A stretch of DNA of 32,592 bases from Bruticola sp004554425 (GCA_958366945.1 CATXCY010000033.1:1-32592); one strand, 5' to 3'. Numbered from the stretch's first letter, positions 16,030 through 24,551 are shown. The notes: generated by a model from the letters alone, not told the origin. Made by a program: numbers and translations.

Positions 16030-16729
16030 GTGTCACGATAATGGAGGCGTAAAAGGAGCTGCTCTGATTATTGGTATTGCCGGTGGCACTGGATCTGGTA
16101 AAACGACGGTAGCCCGCAAGTTAAAAGAGTCCTACCCGCCTCATTTAGTCCAAGTTATAGCTCAAGATTCTTATTATAAAGATCAGTCCGATATTCCCCT
16201 GGAAGATCGCCCCAAGACCAATTATGATCATCCAGATGCTTATGATAATGATCTTCTGATTCAGCACTTAGATGCTTTGCGCCGTGGCGAAGAAGTAAAC
16301 CAGCCAGTTTATTCTTTTATTTCACATACGCGTTGCAAAGAAACTAAGCTTATTAAGCCGGCCCATATTTTAATCGTTGAAGGCATTTTGGCTTTGGCCG
16401 ATCCCAGATTACGTGAGCGCATGGACGTTAAAATTTTTGTGCAAACTGACGCCGATGTGCGCTTTATCCGCCGTTTGCGTCGAGATATTATGGAGCGCGG
16501 TCGCAGTCTGAATGAAGTAATTGAGCAATACCAAAAAGTGGTTCGTCCTATGCATATGCTTTATACTGAGCCCACCAAGCGTTATGCCAATATTATCATT
16601 CCTGAGGGAGGCTCCAACGCTGTAGCTATCGGCATGGTTAGGGCTTGGATTGAGCAAGTAGTTGAGCGAGCTAAAGCCAGTTTGCCTCCGAGGGTCAACT
16701 ATTTAGCTCAAGAAGAGAACGAAGCTTAA
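15971..16729 (+). CDS. udk: Uridine kinase
   Basis: Udk phosphorylates uridine and cytidine with ATP or GTP in pyrimidine salvage. The 252-residue protein has P-loop GIAGGTGSGKTTVA (35-48), DSYYKD, NYDHPDAYD, RRLRRDIMERGRS and the PTKRYANIIIPEGG box. The first 30 residues are an extension not found in standard Udk and are encoded within the mltG overlap. AAAGGAG (15955-15961), nine bases before ATG 15971, supports this start. A second AAAGGAG near 16051 precedes a CTG closer to the core, so internal initiation is possible. A strong terminator follows. Confidence 0.93.
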   Translation: MSLDKTSESTKTTSGNTNCECHDNGGVKGAALIIGIAGGTGSGKTTVARKLKESYPPHLVQVIAQDSYYKDQSDIPLEDRPKTNYDHPDAYDNDLLIQHLDALRRGEEVNQPVYSFISHTRCKETKLIKPAHILIVEGILALADPRLRERMDVKIFVQTDADVRFIRRLRRDIMERGRSLNEVIEQYQKVVRPMHMLYTEPTKRYANIIIPEGGSNAVAIGMVRAWIEQVVERAKASLPPRVNYLAQEENEA

Positions 16730-16755
16730 ACATTTTTGGAAACATTATTGTAAAA

Positions 16756-16798
16756 AAACTGTTTGTCGCGCTTATGCTAGGCGAACGGTTTTTTTTTT
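16756..16798 (+). terminator. Intrinsic terminator after udk
   Basis: 12-bp stem AAACTGTTTGTC/GGCGAACGGTTT with three G-T wobbles, a 12-base loop and a T-run. It closes the housekeeping run before the pilus locus. Confidence 0.85.
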
Positions 16799-16836
16799 GT
16801 TGAGTTTAATTATTCGCCTATATAGACAGGATAAAA
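16797..16836 (+). promoter_or_regulatory. Candidate pilB promoter and shared 14-base word
   Basis: TTGTTG (16797-16802), a 16-base spacer and TATATA (16819-16824) could form a promoter, leaving a leader of about 115 bases to pilB. TAGACAGGATAAAA (16823-16836) is identical to 11815-11828 before era. Confidence 0.35.
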
Positions 16837-16945
16837 GCCGATTTTGCTTGAAGCAGTTTTACCCAGTTGGCGTGTAATTTTTTCCGTTTTTGCGAAGAAA
16901 TGATGTTCGCGTCGAGTGAAATGCTTGCAACGGAGTGAGTTTGGG

Positions 16946-18688
16946 ATGGTTAACAAGAGTCCAGAAGAAATTGGGGCTATGCTGGTAGAAGAAGGCTTTA
17001 TTACCCAACGTCAGTTGGAAAAAGCCAAAGCTCAGGCTGAGAGTACCAAAGAGCCTTTGCAAAAGGTTTTAGTCGCTAAAGGTTTTGTTACCGATAAGGA
17101 CATCGTCGAATCTCTAGGCAAGGCTATGAATGTAGCTTTCGTAGATTTAGACGGAAAAGCTCTAGATGCCGAACTAGTAAAATCAATCCCAGAGCATTTA
17201 GCCAAGCGCTATAACGTCATTCCTGTTGAGCAGCGTGACAACAAGCTCACTTTAGCTATGGTCGATCCACTTAACGTGTTGGCTATAGACGATATCCGTT
17301 TAATTACCGGCTTTGATATTAAACCTGTAATTGCTACCGAAGATGCTATTAAAAAAGCTATTAGCACCATGTTCGGCACTACTGATATGGTGGCTGTGGA
17401 TGACGCCGTCAAAGATTTGGTTGATACCGATTTCGGCGATGCTATGGAAGTTGAAGACGATATCGAAGAGAACGAGATTGATATTAACAAGCTCAAAGAA
17501 ATGGTTGACGAGGCGCCTATTGTCCGCGTTGTAAACTTGATCATTTCTCAAGCTATTAACGATAAAGCTTCCGACATTCACATTGAGCCTGAAGCCCGCA
17601 ACGTAAAAGTGCGCTATCGTGTAGACGGTGTATTGCATGATGTAATGAGTCCGCCTAAGCACATCCAGGCTCCTATGGTCTCTCGTATTAAAATTATGTC
17701 CAATATGGACATTGCCGAACGCCGTATCCCTCAAGACGGTAAAATCCACTTGCGCCACGATGGTCGCGAATTCGACTTGCGTGTTTCTACCGTGCCTTGT
17801 ATTCACGGTGAAAAAGTTGTAATGCGTATTTTGGACCGCGGCTCTGTAATGCTTGGTCTGAATAAGTTAGGTTTCTCCGATATCAACCAGCGTATGTTTG
17901 AAGATGTCGTAGAAAAACCTTATGGTATGATTCTGGTTACCGGCCCTACAGGTTCTGGTAAATCAACCACTCTTTACTCTTGCTTAAATAAACTTAATAC
18001 TGGTTTGACTAATATTCTTACTATTGAAGACCCTGTAGAGTATCAGTTACCCGGTATCAACCAAGTTCAAGTAAACAATAAAGCCGACTTGACTTTTGCT
18101 TCAGCTTTGCGCGCCTTCCTTCGTCAAGACCCCGACATCATCATGGTCGGTGAGATTCGAGACACCGAAACGGCTCGAATTGCTGTAGAAGCCGCTTTGA
18201 CCGGTCACTTAGTGCTTTCTACTTTGCACACCAACGACGCTTCCGGTGCTATTTCACGTCTGGTTGAAATGGGCGTAGAACCCTTCTTGGTAGCCTCTTC
18301 TGTAATCGGTGTGCTTGGCCAGCGCTTGGCTCGAACGATTTGTCCCAATTGCAAAGAACCTTATGAGCCTACTCCTGAGGCTGTGCGTCGTTTCGGTCTT
18401 TCCATGTACTCCGATACTACTATCAACTTCTATCGCGGCCGTGGTTGTGACAATTGCAAAATGACAGGTTATCGCGGCCGTACTGGTATTCACGAAATCC
18501 TTACTATTACAGACCGCGTACGTGCTCTCATTTTGCACCGCAGTTCTACCGCCGAAATTAAGCAAGCCGCTATCGAAGAAGGTATGCGTACTATGCAAGA
18601 TGACGCTTTGGCCAAAGTACTTTCCGGCGTCACTTCAATGGAAGAGAGTTTGCGTGTAGTTTACGTAGAAAGTTCCGGCGATTTCTAA
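16946..18688 (+). CDS. pilB: Type IV pilus extension ATPase PilB
   Basis: PilB is the cytoplasmic hexameric motor that drives pilin polymerisation. The 580-residue product has an N-terminal MshEN/GspE-N domain (about 5-140), an acidic linker (150-180), Walker A GPTGSGKST (333-341), Walker B DPDIIMVGEIRD (395-406), the His box HLVLSTLHTN (421-430) and the zinc tetracysteine C466/C469/C501/C504, which separates PilB from PilT. The N-terminal repeats keep the hydrophobic pattern but lack the usual RLG and second LG of c-di-GMP-binding MshEN domains. I chose ATG 16946, which has GGAGTG eight bases upstream, over a GTG at 16916. It is the first gene of the pilus locus. Confidence 0.96.
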   Translation: MVNKSPEEIGAMLVEEGFITQRQLEKAKAQAESTKEPLQKVLVAKGFVTDKDIVESLGKAMNVAFVDLDGKALDAELVKSIPEHLAKRYNVIPVEQRDNKLTLAMVDPLNVLAIDDIRLITGFDIKPVIATEDAIKKAISTMFGTTDMVAVDDAVKDLVDTDFGDAMEVEDDIEENEIDINKLKEMVDEAPIVRVVNLIISQAINDKASDIHIEPEARNVKVRYRVDGVLHDVMSPPKHIQAPMVSRIKIMSNMDIAERRIPQDGKIHLRHDGREFDLRVSTVPCIHGEKVVMRILDRGSVMLGLNKLGFSDINQRMFEDVVEKPYGMILVTGPTGSGKSTTLYSCLNKLNTGLTNILTIEDPVEYQLPGINQVQVNNKADLTFASALRAFLRQDPDIIMVGEIRDTETARIAVEAALTGHLVLSTLHTNDASGAISRLVEMGVEPFLVASSVIGVLGQRLARTICPNCKEPYEPTPEAVRRFGLSMYSDTTINFYRGRGCDNCKMTGYRGRTGIHEILTITDRVRALILHRSSTAEIKQAAIEEGMRTMQDDALAKVLSGVTSMEESLRVVYVESSGDF

Positions 18689-18710
18689 CTTCGTTGTGAG
18701 GTGCTTTTTG

Positions 18711-18899
18711 GGCTTGCGCCTGAATCTTTTGTCAGGCCAAGCCGTTTAGCGTTGTTTATCAATTTTTTTGTACCGTATTGCAAAGCGCTGGCTGCTCACT
18801 TTAGTTGAAGGGGGGAGGGGCGCAGTGTCGAGCTGAATGTCTGTCAGCTCAGAATTTTTGCTCGAAATGTAAAGCGGTTTTTTTAGTTCACAGACTAAA
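18711..18899 (+). other. Hairpin-rich pilB-pilT intergenic region
   Basis: Three hairpins are visible in the 234-base gap: GGCTTGCGCCTGA pairing with TCAGGCCAAGCC (18711-18743, one mismatch), GAGCTGA/TCAGCTC (18830-18850, perfect) and TTTAGT/ACTAAA (18882-18899). None has a strong T-run immediately after it. They may be weak terminators, RNA-processing sites or stabilisers that set different pilB and pilT levels. Confidence 0.45.
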
Positions 18900-18922
18900 G
18901 CTCAATACCTGGAGGTCACAAT

Positions 18923-20014
18923 ATGTCAGTAGCATCTACGTTCCGCTACACCATGGACGACTTGCTTAAACTTACCGTTGAGAAGGGCGCTTCCGACTTG
19001 CATCTGTCTGTAGGTCTGCCTCCTATCCTGCGTATCAGCGGCAAGCTTACTCCCACCGAACTGCCCCGTTTGGTGTCAGATGACAGCAAGCGCTTGATTT
19101 ACAGTATTCTGAACGAGCGTCAGAAAGAAAAGTTCGAAAAGACTTGGGAATTGGACTGCTCTCACGGCGTACGCGATTACGGTCGTTTCCGTGTCAACGT
19201 TTTTAAGCAGCGCGGCAATGTAGGCGCTACTCTGCGTGCAATTTCCAGCGTGATCCCCTCTCGCGCTGAGTTAAATTTGCCTCCTGTTATTGAAGACATG
19301 GTACGCAGCCCTCAAGGACTTATTTTGGTTACTGGTGCTACTGGCCAGGGTAAATCCACCACTTTGGCTTGCATGTTGGACTTAATTAACTCCGAGCACA
19401 ATTTCCATATCCTTACTATCGAAGATCCCATCGAGTACGTACACTTCCACAAGAAGTCCATGATTAACCAGCGTGAGTTGGGTCAAGATACTATGAGCTG
19501 GGCCAACGCTTTGCGCTCTTCCTTGCGTGAAGACCCCGACGTTATTTTGGTCGGTGAGATGCGTGACTTAGATACTATGGCCGGTACTTTGACCGCTGCT
19601 GAAACAGGACACTTGGTCTTCTCCACTTTGCATACTTGCGATGCTTCTCAAACTGTAGACCGTATTGTGGACGTATTCCCTCCTCACCAGCAGCAGCAAA
19701 TCCGCATTCAGTTGGCTTCTGTACTCGAAGGCGTCTTCTCTCAGCAGTTGATTCCTCACGCTTCTGGCAAAGGCCGCGTCCCTGCCGTAGAAGTTATGAT
19801 TACTACTTCTGCTGTGCGTAACCTTATTCGTGAAGGTAAGAGCCACCAAATTTACAACGCTATCCAAACTGGCTCTAAGCATGGTATGCAAACTATGGAA
19901 CAAGCTCTTCTCGATTTGTACAACACGAAGCAAATTACTATGGAAGAGGCTCTTAATCACACTACTCATGCCGATGATTTGCGTCGCATGATTGAGAGCG
20001 CCAATCGCAAGTAG
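18923..20014 (+). CDS. pilT: Type IV pilus retraction ATPase PilT
   Basis: PilT depolymerises the pilus for retraction and twitching. The 363-residue protein has the PilT N-terminal PAS-like domain, Walker A GATGQGKS (138-145), Walker B DPDVILVGEMRD (204-215), the His box HLVFSTLHTC (230-239) and the PilT-specific AVRNLIRE box (297-304), which is needed for retraction in studied PilT proteins. It has no tetracysteine, as expected. The Walker A departs from the usual GPTGSGKS at two permissive positions. GGAGGT lies eight to nine bases before the ATG. It lies between pilB and a candidate microprotein plus pilC. Confidence 0.96.
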   Translation: MSVASTFRYTMDDLLKLTVEKGASDLHLSVGLPPILRISGKLTPTELPRLVSDDSKRLIYSILNERQKEKFEKTWELDCSHGVRDYGRFRVNVFKQRGNVGATLRAISSVIPSRAELNLPPVIEDMVRSPQGLILVTGATGQGKSTTLACMLDLINSEHNFHILTIEDPIEYVHFHKKSMINQRELGQDTMSWANALRSSLREDPDVILVGEMRDLDTMAGTLTAAETGHLVFSTLHTCDASQTVDRIVDVFPPHQQQQIRIQLASVLEGVFSQQLIPHASGKGRVPAVEVMITTSAVRNLIREGKSHQIYNAIQTGSKHGMQTMEQALLDLYNTKQITMEEALNHTTHADDLRRMIESANRK

Positions 20015-20021
20015 TAGCTAC

Positions 20022-20059
20022 AGCCAGTCTCCTTCCTATTTATAGGAAGGATTCTGGCT
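20022..20059 (+). terminator. Hairpin after pilT, weak terminator
   Basis: AGCCAG and TCCTTCCTA pair with TAGGAAGGA and CTGGCT around a 2-base internal mismatch and loop TTTA. The T-run after it is poor (CTCTTATC), so read-through to pilC is likely. Confidence 0.55.
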
Positions 20060-20144
20060 CTCTTATCGAATGAACGAAAATTGTGTAATTGGGACAGTCG
20101 CTCTTTTATGAGGGTGACTGAGAGATAAACAGGAGGTGTTCGCT

Positions 20145-20210
20145 ATGTCAGCTATTTGGTGGCTCGTGCCCGTTATGTGCATTCTTGTCGGTTCTTTGTC
20201 TCGTATCTAG
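20145..20210 (+). CDS. Candidate 21-residue membrane microprotein
   Basis: ATG 20145 is preceded by a perfect AGGAGGTG (20131-20138) at a spacing of six bases, one of the best ribosome sites in the window. The frame encodes 21 residues: MSAIWWLVPVM, then CILVGSLSRI, then TAG. The peptide is almost wholly hydrophobic, with a Trp pair near the start and one Arg near the end, as expected for a single membrane-spanning helix. It lies between pilT and pilC, 43 bases before the pilC ATG, so it could be a pilus-machine accessory peptide or a leader coupling translation to pilC. The ORF is short enough to arise by chance; the ribosome site is the main evidence. Confidence 0.5.
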   Translation: MSAIWWLVPVMCILVGSLSRI

Positions 20211-20253
20211 TTTTTTGTTGAAAAGAGAGTTGTTGCAAGGAGGTTAGGCGCCA

Positions 20254-21483
20254 ATGCCTGTCTTCGTATACGAAGCACGTGATCAAGAGGGTCAGATTAG
20301 AAAAGACCAATTGGAAGCTCCCAATATCAGAGCGGCCCAAAAGATCGTCCAACAGGACATGAAGATGACCATCGTAAAGATGGAACAGCGATCTGGAAGC
20401 GCTGCCGATGGGGATATCCTTGGCTGGCTCCAGAATATGAAGAAAGTCGACGAGCAGGCGCTTACGGTTTTCAGTAGACAGTTCGCCACGATGATTAACG
20501 CCGGCTTGGCAATGGTTCGTTGCCTTGACATTTTGTCTGAGCAAACTGAAGACAAGAAATTGCAACAAACTCTCGTCCAAGTTAGACGCGACGTGGAAGG
20601 CGGCTCTACTTTATCGAGCGCTCTGCAAAAACATCCCGATGTTTTCTCCACACTGTACTACAGTATGGTGAAAGCTGGTGAGATGGGTGGTGTGCTCGAT
20701 GAAGTATTAGAGCGTTTGGCCGGCTTCATGGAGAAAGACTTCGCCTTAAAGAAAAAGGTGAAAGCTGCTCTGACGTACCCTGTGGTTATTTTGGTTATGG
20801 CCATGGGTATTGTGTTCTTCTTAGTTACTTACATCTTGCCTACGTTCGTATCTCTCTTCGAAGGTATGAACTTACAATTGCCTTTGCCTACAAGAATTTT
20901 GATCGGTGTTACTAAGTTGGCCCGCAATCCTGTTTTCTTGGCTTGTTTCTTCTTGGGTGGCGGTGTCTGTGTTGTGCTCATCAAGAAGTATATCGAGACT
21001 CCGGCTGGACGTAAGCAATTCGACCAACTCAAACTCAACTTGCCTGTTTTCGGCTTGTTGAACAAAAAAGTGGCCATTTCACGTTTCTGCCGTACGTTGG
21101 GTACTTTGCTCTCTTCCGGTGTGCCTATTATGCAATCTTTGGAAATTGTAGGTAAGGCCTCTGGTAACGAAGTAATTGCCGCTACCGTAACTCGAATCAG
21201 AGACAGTATCCGCGAGGGTGAAAGTATCGCCTCTCCTTTGGGTGCTTCCGGTATGTTCCCTCCCATGGTTACTCAGATGGTAGCTGTAGGTGAAGAAACT
21301 GGTAACTTGGACGCTATGCTTTCCAAGATTGCCGACTTCTATGATACAGAAGTTGACTACTTGCTCTCCTCCCTGACTTCCATGTTAGAGCCTATCATGA
21401 TTGTCGGTATGGGTGGTATTGTAGGCTTTATCGTTATTTCCGTATTCTTGCCTCTTTATCAGCTGGTTGGAAGTATGGCTTAG
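20254..21483 (+). CDS. pilC: Type IV pilus inner-membrane platform protein PilC
   Basis: PilC sits in the inner membrane above the PilB/PilT motors and passes their motion to the pilins. The 409-residue protein has a cytoplasmic N-terminus (MPVFVYEARDQEG, typical) and two T2SSF repeats (about 68-190 and 270-395), each with the FxRxFATMInaGL-type motif (FSRQFATMINAGLAMVRCL and ISRFCRTLGTLLSSGVPIM). Hydrophobic helices lie near 170-195, 222-245 and 378-400. AAGGAGG about ten bases upstream fixes ATG 20254. A terminator follows at 21538, so pilA is transcribed separately. Confidence 0.96.
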   Translation: MPVFVYEARDQEGQIRKDQLEAPNIRAAQKIVQQDMKMTIVKMEQRSGSAADGDILGWLQNMKKVDEQALTVFSRQFATMINAGLAMVRCLDILSEQTEDKKLQQTLVQVRRDVEGGSTLSSALQKHPDVFSTLYYSMVKAGEMGGVLDEVLERLAGFMEKDFALKKKVKAALTYPVVILVMAMGIVFFLVTYILPTFVSLFEGMNLQLPLPTRILIGVTKLARNPVFLACFFLGGGVCVVLIKKYIETPAGRKQFDQLKLNLPVFGLLNKKVAISRFCRTLGTLLSSGVPIMQSLEIVGKASGNEVIAATVTRIRDSIREGESIASPLGASGMFPPMVTQMVAVGEETGNLDAMLSKIADFYDTEVDYLLSSLTSMLEPIMIVGMGGIVGFIVISVFLPLYQLVGSMA

Positions 21484-21537
21484 GTCGTTAAAAAAACTTA
21501 TATATGTCTATGTGTAGCATGTAGGCGTAGCCGATTT

Positions 21538-21606
21538 CAAAAGTTGGAAGAATTCCTTTAAAAGATCGCCGAATTGGTGGGAATTTTTCCAACTTTTGCT
21601 TTTTTG
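21538..21606 (+). terminator. Intrinsic terminator after pilC
   Basis: Perfect 12-bp outer stem CAAAAGTTGGAA/TTCCAACTTTTG, extended inward by AATTCC/GGAATT, then CTTTTTT. Confidence 0.88.
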
Positions 21607-21646
21607 TAAAAATTGTTAAATTAGACCCAGAATCAATTATGCAAGG

Positions 21647-21675
21647 TTGACAAAGGCGGGGGAGTGCATTAGTAT
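21647..21675 (+). promoter_or_regulatory. Sigma70 promoter of pilA
   Basis: Perfect -35 TTGACA (21647-21652), a 17-base spacer and TAGTAT (21670-21675). The leader is about 75 bases and ends in a strong GGAGG site. Confidence 0.82.
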
Positions 21676-21756
21676 TCAACCATACCTGTAGAGTTGTTGC
21701 CTAAGGCGAAATTCTACTAGGCCTGCATTCGTAAATATTTTGGAGGAAATCATCAG

Positions 21757-22230
21757 ATGATGCATCGCGTCTCTTCTCGTAAGGGTTTCACCCTAATCGA
21801 GCTCATGATCGTTATCGCTATTATCGCCATTTTGGCTGCTATCTTGGTACCTAACTTCATCCGCGCTCGTGCTCAGGGTCAGGTTACTTCCTGCAAGTCC
21901 AACTTGAAGAACATCGGTACTGCTTGCGAAATGTACGCTACTGACAACGGTGGCCGTTATCCTTCTGACCTCACGAAGCTTACCAAAGAAGCCAACGGTC
22001 AGCAAGCTTACCTGAAGCAGGTTCCTAAGTGCCCTTCCCAGGGAACTTCGTCTCCTTACACCAGCTCCTACGAGAGCTCTATGAACCCCGACGTATACAC
22101 CGTATACTGCTCCGGTTCCAACCACACCGCTGCTGGCTGCGACGCCAACTATCCTAAGTTCACTGCTACCCAGGGCTTGATCGAGAACAAGCTCGCCGAC
22201 CCCGAGGTGAACGGCGGTGGCGGTAAGTAG
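21757..22230 (+). CDS. pilA: Major type IV pilin PilA
   Basis: The 157-residue prepilin has leader MMHRVSSRKG, cleaved before FTLIELMIVIAIIAILAAI, with Glu5 and Pro22 of the mature protein present. PilD cleaves and N-methylates Phe1. The globular part is small, Gly/Ser-rich and has five cysteines, enough for two disulfides, with the Ala-Thr-Asp-Asn-Gly-Gly signature (ATDNGGRYPS) found in many pilins and type II pseudopilins. It is the most codon-biased gene in the window, as expected for an abundant subunit. GGAGG (21742-21746) serves ATG 21757 or ATG 21760. Its own promoter and terminators make it a single-gene unit. Confidence 0.95.
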   Translation: MMHRVSSRKGFTLIELMIVIAIIAILAAILVPNFIRARAQGQVTSCKSNLKNIGTACEMYATDNGGRYPSDLTKLTKEANGQQAYLKQVPKCPSQGTSSPYTSSYESSMNPDVYTVYCSGSNHTAAGCDANYPKFTATQGLIENKLADPEVNGGGGK

Positions 22231-22264
22231 TTCTATTACTGCTAATATCTCGTAAGTGAGAAAG

Positions 22265-22296
22265 AGGAGTCTCCTTCGCGGAGGCTCCTTTTTTTT
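22265..22296 (+). terminator. Intrinsic terminator after pilA
   Basis: 10-bp stem AGGAGTCTCC/GGAGGCTCCT (one G-T wobble), loop TTCGC and seven T. Confidence 0.93.
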
Positions 22297-22297
22297 G

Positions 22298-22326
22298 TTG
22301 ACACTCAGTCAAGTTTGCTCTATCCT
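22298..22326 (+). promoter_or_regulatory. Sigma70 promoter of pilD
   Basis: TTGACA (22298-22303), a 17-base spacer and TATCCT (22321-22326), starting directly after the pilA terminator. Confidence 0.72.
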
Positions 22327-22361
22327 GGTGAGAATCGCAAAAGGGAGCGCTTTGCTTTTTT

Positions 22362-23252
22362 ATGTTGGAAGAACTATACAGCAGCAATCTGGTAGGGGCC
22401 GTTATTGTTTTTATTTATGGCTCATTAATTGGCAGTTTTCTCAACGTAGCCATCTATCGTCTTCCTTTGGAACGTTCTGTTGTTTTACCTGGATCAGCTT
22501 GCGGTACTTGCGGTACGCCTCTTCGTTGGTGGGAAAATTTGCCTATAGTAGCTTATTTCTACTTGGGAGGGCGCTGCTCAGTTTGTGGTAGTTCTTACTC
22601 ATGGCGTTATGCAGCTATAGAAGCTTTCACCGCTTGTATGTCAGTTTTTCTGTATTACTTTTATAATGGAGTTAATGCAGAATTTGTTTATGCTTTTATC
22701 TTCCTGTGTTTGCTTATTGTCGTCTTTTTTACCGATTTTGACCATTGGATTATTTTGGATTCCGTTTCTTATGGCGGTATGATCGTCGGCCTTGTAGGCG
22801 CTTTCTTTATTCCTATGCGAGTTGATTTTACTTTTTTTGATTTCTCTCTTTTGCCTGATTGTCTGAAAAGTTACGAAGCTGCAGGAAACTCCTGGCTTAA
22901 CGGCTTGTCTTCTCTCTACGGTATAGTTCTGGGAGCGTCTTTTTATTGGGCTATACAATCTATAGGTAAACTAGTTAGCAGACAAGAAGCTATGGGGAGT
23001 GGCGATATAAAATTAGCTGCTATGATTGGCTCTTTTTTAGGATGGAATTTAGGACTTATTTCTTTCTTCTTGAGTTTTGTTTTGGGGGCAGCTGTGGCTG
23101 TGCTCATGATGGTTCTCTCCGGAAAGAGAGGAAAAGATCCGTTGCCTTTAGGGACTTTTATGGCTATAGGCGCTTTTGTATGTTTGCTTTATAAGAGCCA
23201 AATCACCGATTTTATAGTCAATTGGCCATTTTATATAGGAATTGGCTATTAG
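22362..23252 (+). CDS. pilD: Prepilin peptidase / N-methyltransferase PilD
   Basis: PilD is the inner-membrane aspartyl protease that removes prepilin leaders and methylates the new N-terminus. The 296-residue protein has a cytoplasmic zinc domain with C47/C50 and C72/C75, multiple membrane helices and the two catalytic Asp boxes: TDFDHWIILD (124-133) and MGSGDIK (211-217). The PEVLPG-like start of the methyltransferase domain (VVLPGSACGTC) is present, so it is probably bifunctional. A periplasmic or loop insertion near 155-185 is longer than in many PilD. Likely substrates here are PilA and the pseudopilin at 1170. The ribosome site (AGGGAG) is spaced rather far. Confidence 0.95.
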   Translation: MLEELYSSNLVGAVIVFIYGSLIGSFLNVAIYRLPLERSVVLPGSACGTCGTPLRWWENLPIVAYFYLGGRCSVCGSSYSWRYAAIEAFTACMSVFLYYFYNGVNAEFVYAFIFLCLLIVVFFTDFDHWIILDSVSYGGMIVGLVGAFFIPMRVDFTFFDFSLLPDCLKSYEAAGNSWLNGLSSLYGIVLGASFYWAIQSIGKLVSRQEAMGSGDIKLAAMIGSFLGWNLGLISFFLSFVLGAAVAVLMMVLSGKRGKDPLPLGTFMAIGAFVCLLYKSQITDFIVNWPFYIGIGY

Positions 23253-23391
23253 CTGTAAGCGGAAGGGGTTTTGAATTTTCGCTCGAACTAAAAAAATTCT
23301 CTGTGAGTGTAACTTTTTATGTAGTGGCTCTCTTGGAGGTTTTTATAAAACCAAGAAGAAAGCTTTCCTTGTGGCGGTTGGAGCTGACTGA

Positions 23392-23433
23392 GTGAGCACA
23401 GCTGTGGTGTTGTTTAAGAGAAGAGGTCAATAA
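23392..23433 (+). CDS. Possible 13-codon leader ORF coupled to pilM
   Basis: GTG 23392 follows GGAG by about nine bases and opens a 13-codon frame (VSTAVVLFKRRGQ) whose stop overlaps the pilM start as TAATG. Such an overlap would permit translational coupling. At this length chance is a real explanation. Confidence 0.2.
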   Translation: MSTAVVLFKRRGQ

Positions 23434-24551
23434 TGGACTTTATCAACGGGTTGTTGAAGAAGATCTTCAAAAAAGAAGAAGAAGTTTGCGGTATGGATAT
23501 TGGCAGTAATACCATCAAAGTTGCTGCTATGGTTCGCGGCAAAAAAGGACTTCAACTCACGCGTTATGCTTCTTGTCCCACTCCTCCGGCCACTATCAAA
23601 GATGGGGCTATTGTAGATGCTCAAACTTTGGGGGAAACAATCAAAGAACTGCTTAGGGAAAACAATTTTCCTGCAGAGTGCCCTATCGTAAGCTCTGTTT
23701 CTGGTCAGTCAGTAGTTATTAGGCCTATTAGAATGCCTATCATGACTGAACGCGAACTTTCCACCTCGATCCAATATCAGGCCGAGCAATATTTGCCTTA
23801 TGCTGTATCAGATGCTCAGGTCAGCGGTATTATTCTTCAGGAATCGATTCCCGACGATCCTAAGATGATGGAAGTTCTGTTGGTCGCTGCTCCTAAGGAA
23901 ATGATTACCAACACTCGTGAGCTTATTCAAATTGCCGGCGCTATTCCTGAGGCTGTAGACTTAGAGCCTTTTGCCCTTTTGCGAGCTTTGCAAGAGAGCA
24001 ATCCTGAGTTCTCTGCCGGCGACAAAACTATTGCCTTGATAAATTTGGGGGCTTCATCGGGAAGTATTAATATTTTTAAGGCGGGCTTGCTCCGCCAAAA
24101 TAGAACTATTTCTGTAGCTGGTAATAGCTTTACGAAAGCCATCGGACAGGAGTTGAACTTATCTTTCGAAGAAGCTGAGCGCTTCAAGATCGAAAAGTGT
24201 GCAATTAGAGTCGGCGACGACTCTACGCCTGTGGCTCCCACTACGATGCGTGTCTTTAAAATTATCGTTCCTGTTCTGAACGATTTGGTTAGAGATATTC
24301 AGCTTTCTTTTGATTATTATCGGTCTAAAGAAAAAGCAGAGTCGGTAGACTTGGTTGTTCTTTCCGGCGGTACGGCCAGAATGAAAAATATCGATGTCTA
24401 CTTGGCGAATGAGTTAAGTATCGAGTGTCAGATAGCTAATCCGTTCCGGAGCGCTTCAATTGAGAACGTTCAGGGCATTGAGGCTGATGATCTCGAAGCA
24501 CTTGCGCCTATGGCTATGGTTGTAGCCGGTTTAGCATTGCGCAAGCAATAA
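23433..24551 (+). CDS. pilM: Type IV pilus assembly protein PilM
   Basis: PilM is the actin/FtsA-like cytoplasmic ATPase of the pilus alignment complex. It binds the N-terminal tail of PilN. The 372-residue protein has the phosphate-1 loop GMDIGSNTIKVAAM (20-33), SSVSGQSVVIRPI, DLEPFALLRA, the second phosphate loop ALINLGASSGSI and the adenosine motif VLSGGTARM near 318-326. AGAGG upstream supports the start. It begins the pilMNOP(Q) run; 56 bases separate it from pilN. Confidence 0.95.
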   Translation: MDFINGLLKKIFKKEEEVCGMDIGSNTIKVAAMVRGKKGLQLTRYASCPTPPATIKDGAIVDAQTLGETIKELLRENNFPAECPIVSSVSGQSVVIRPIRMPIMTERELSTSIQYQAEQYLPYAVSDAQVSGIILQESIPDDPKMMEVLLVAAPKEMITNTRELIQIAGAIPEAVDLEPFALLRALQESNPEFSAGDKTIALINLGASSGSINIFKAGLLRQNRTISVAGNSFTKAIGQELNLSFEEAERFKIEKCAIRVGDDSTPVAPTTMRVFKIIVPVLNDLVRDIQLSFDYYRSKEKAESVDLVVLSGGTARMKNIDVYLANELSIECQIANPFRSASIENVQGIEADDLEALAPMAMVVAGLALRKQ

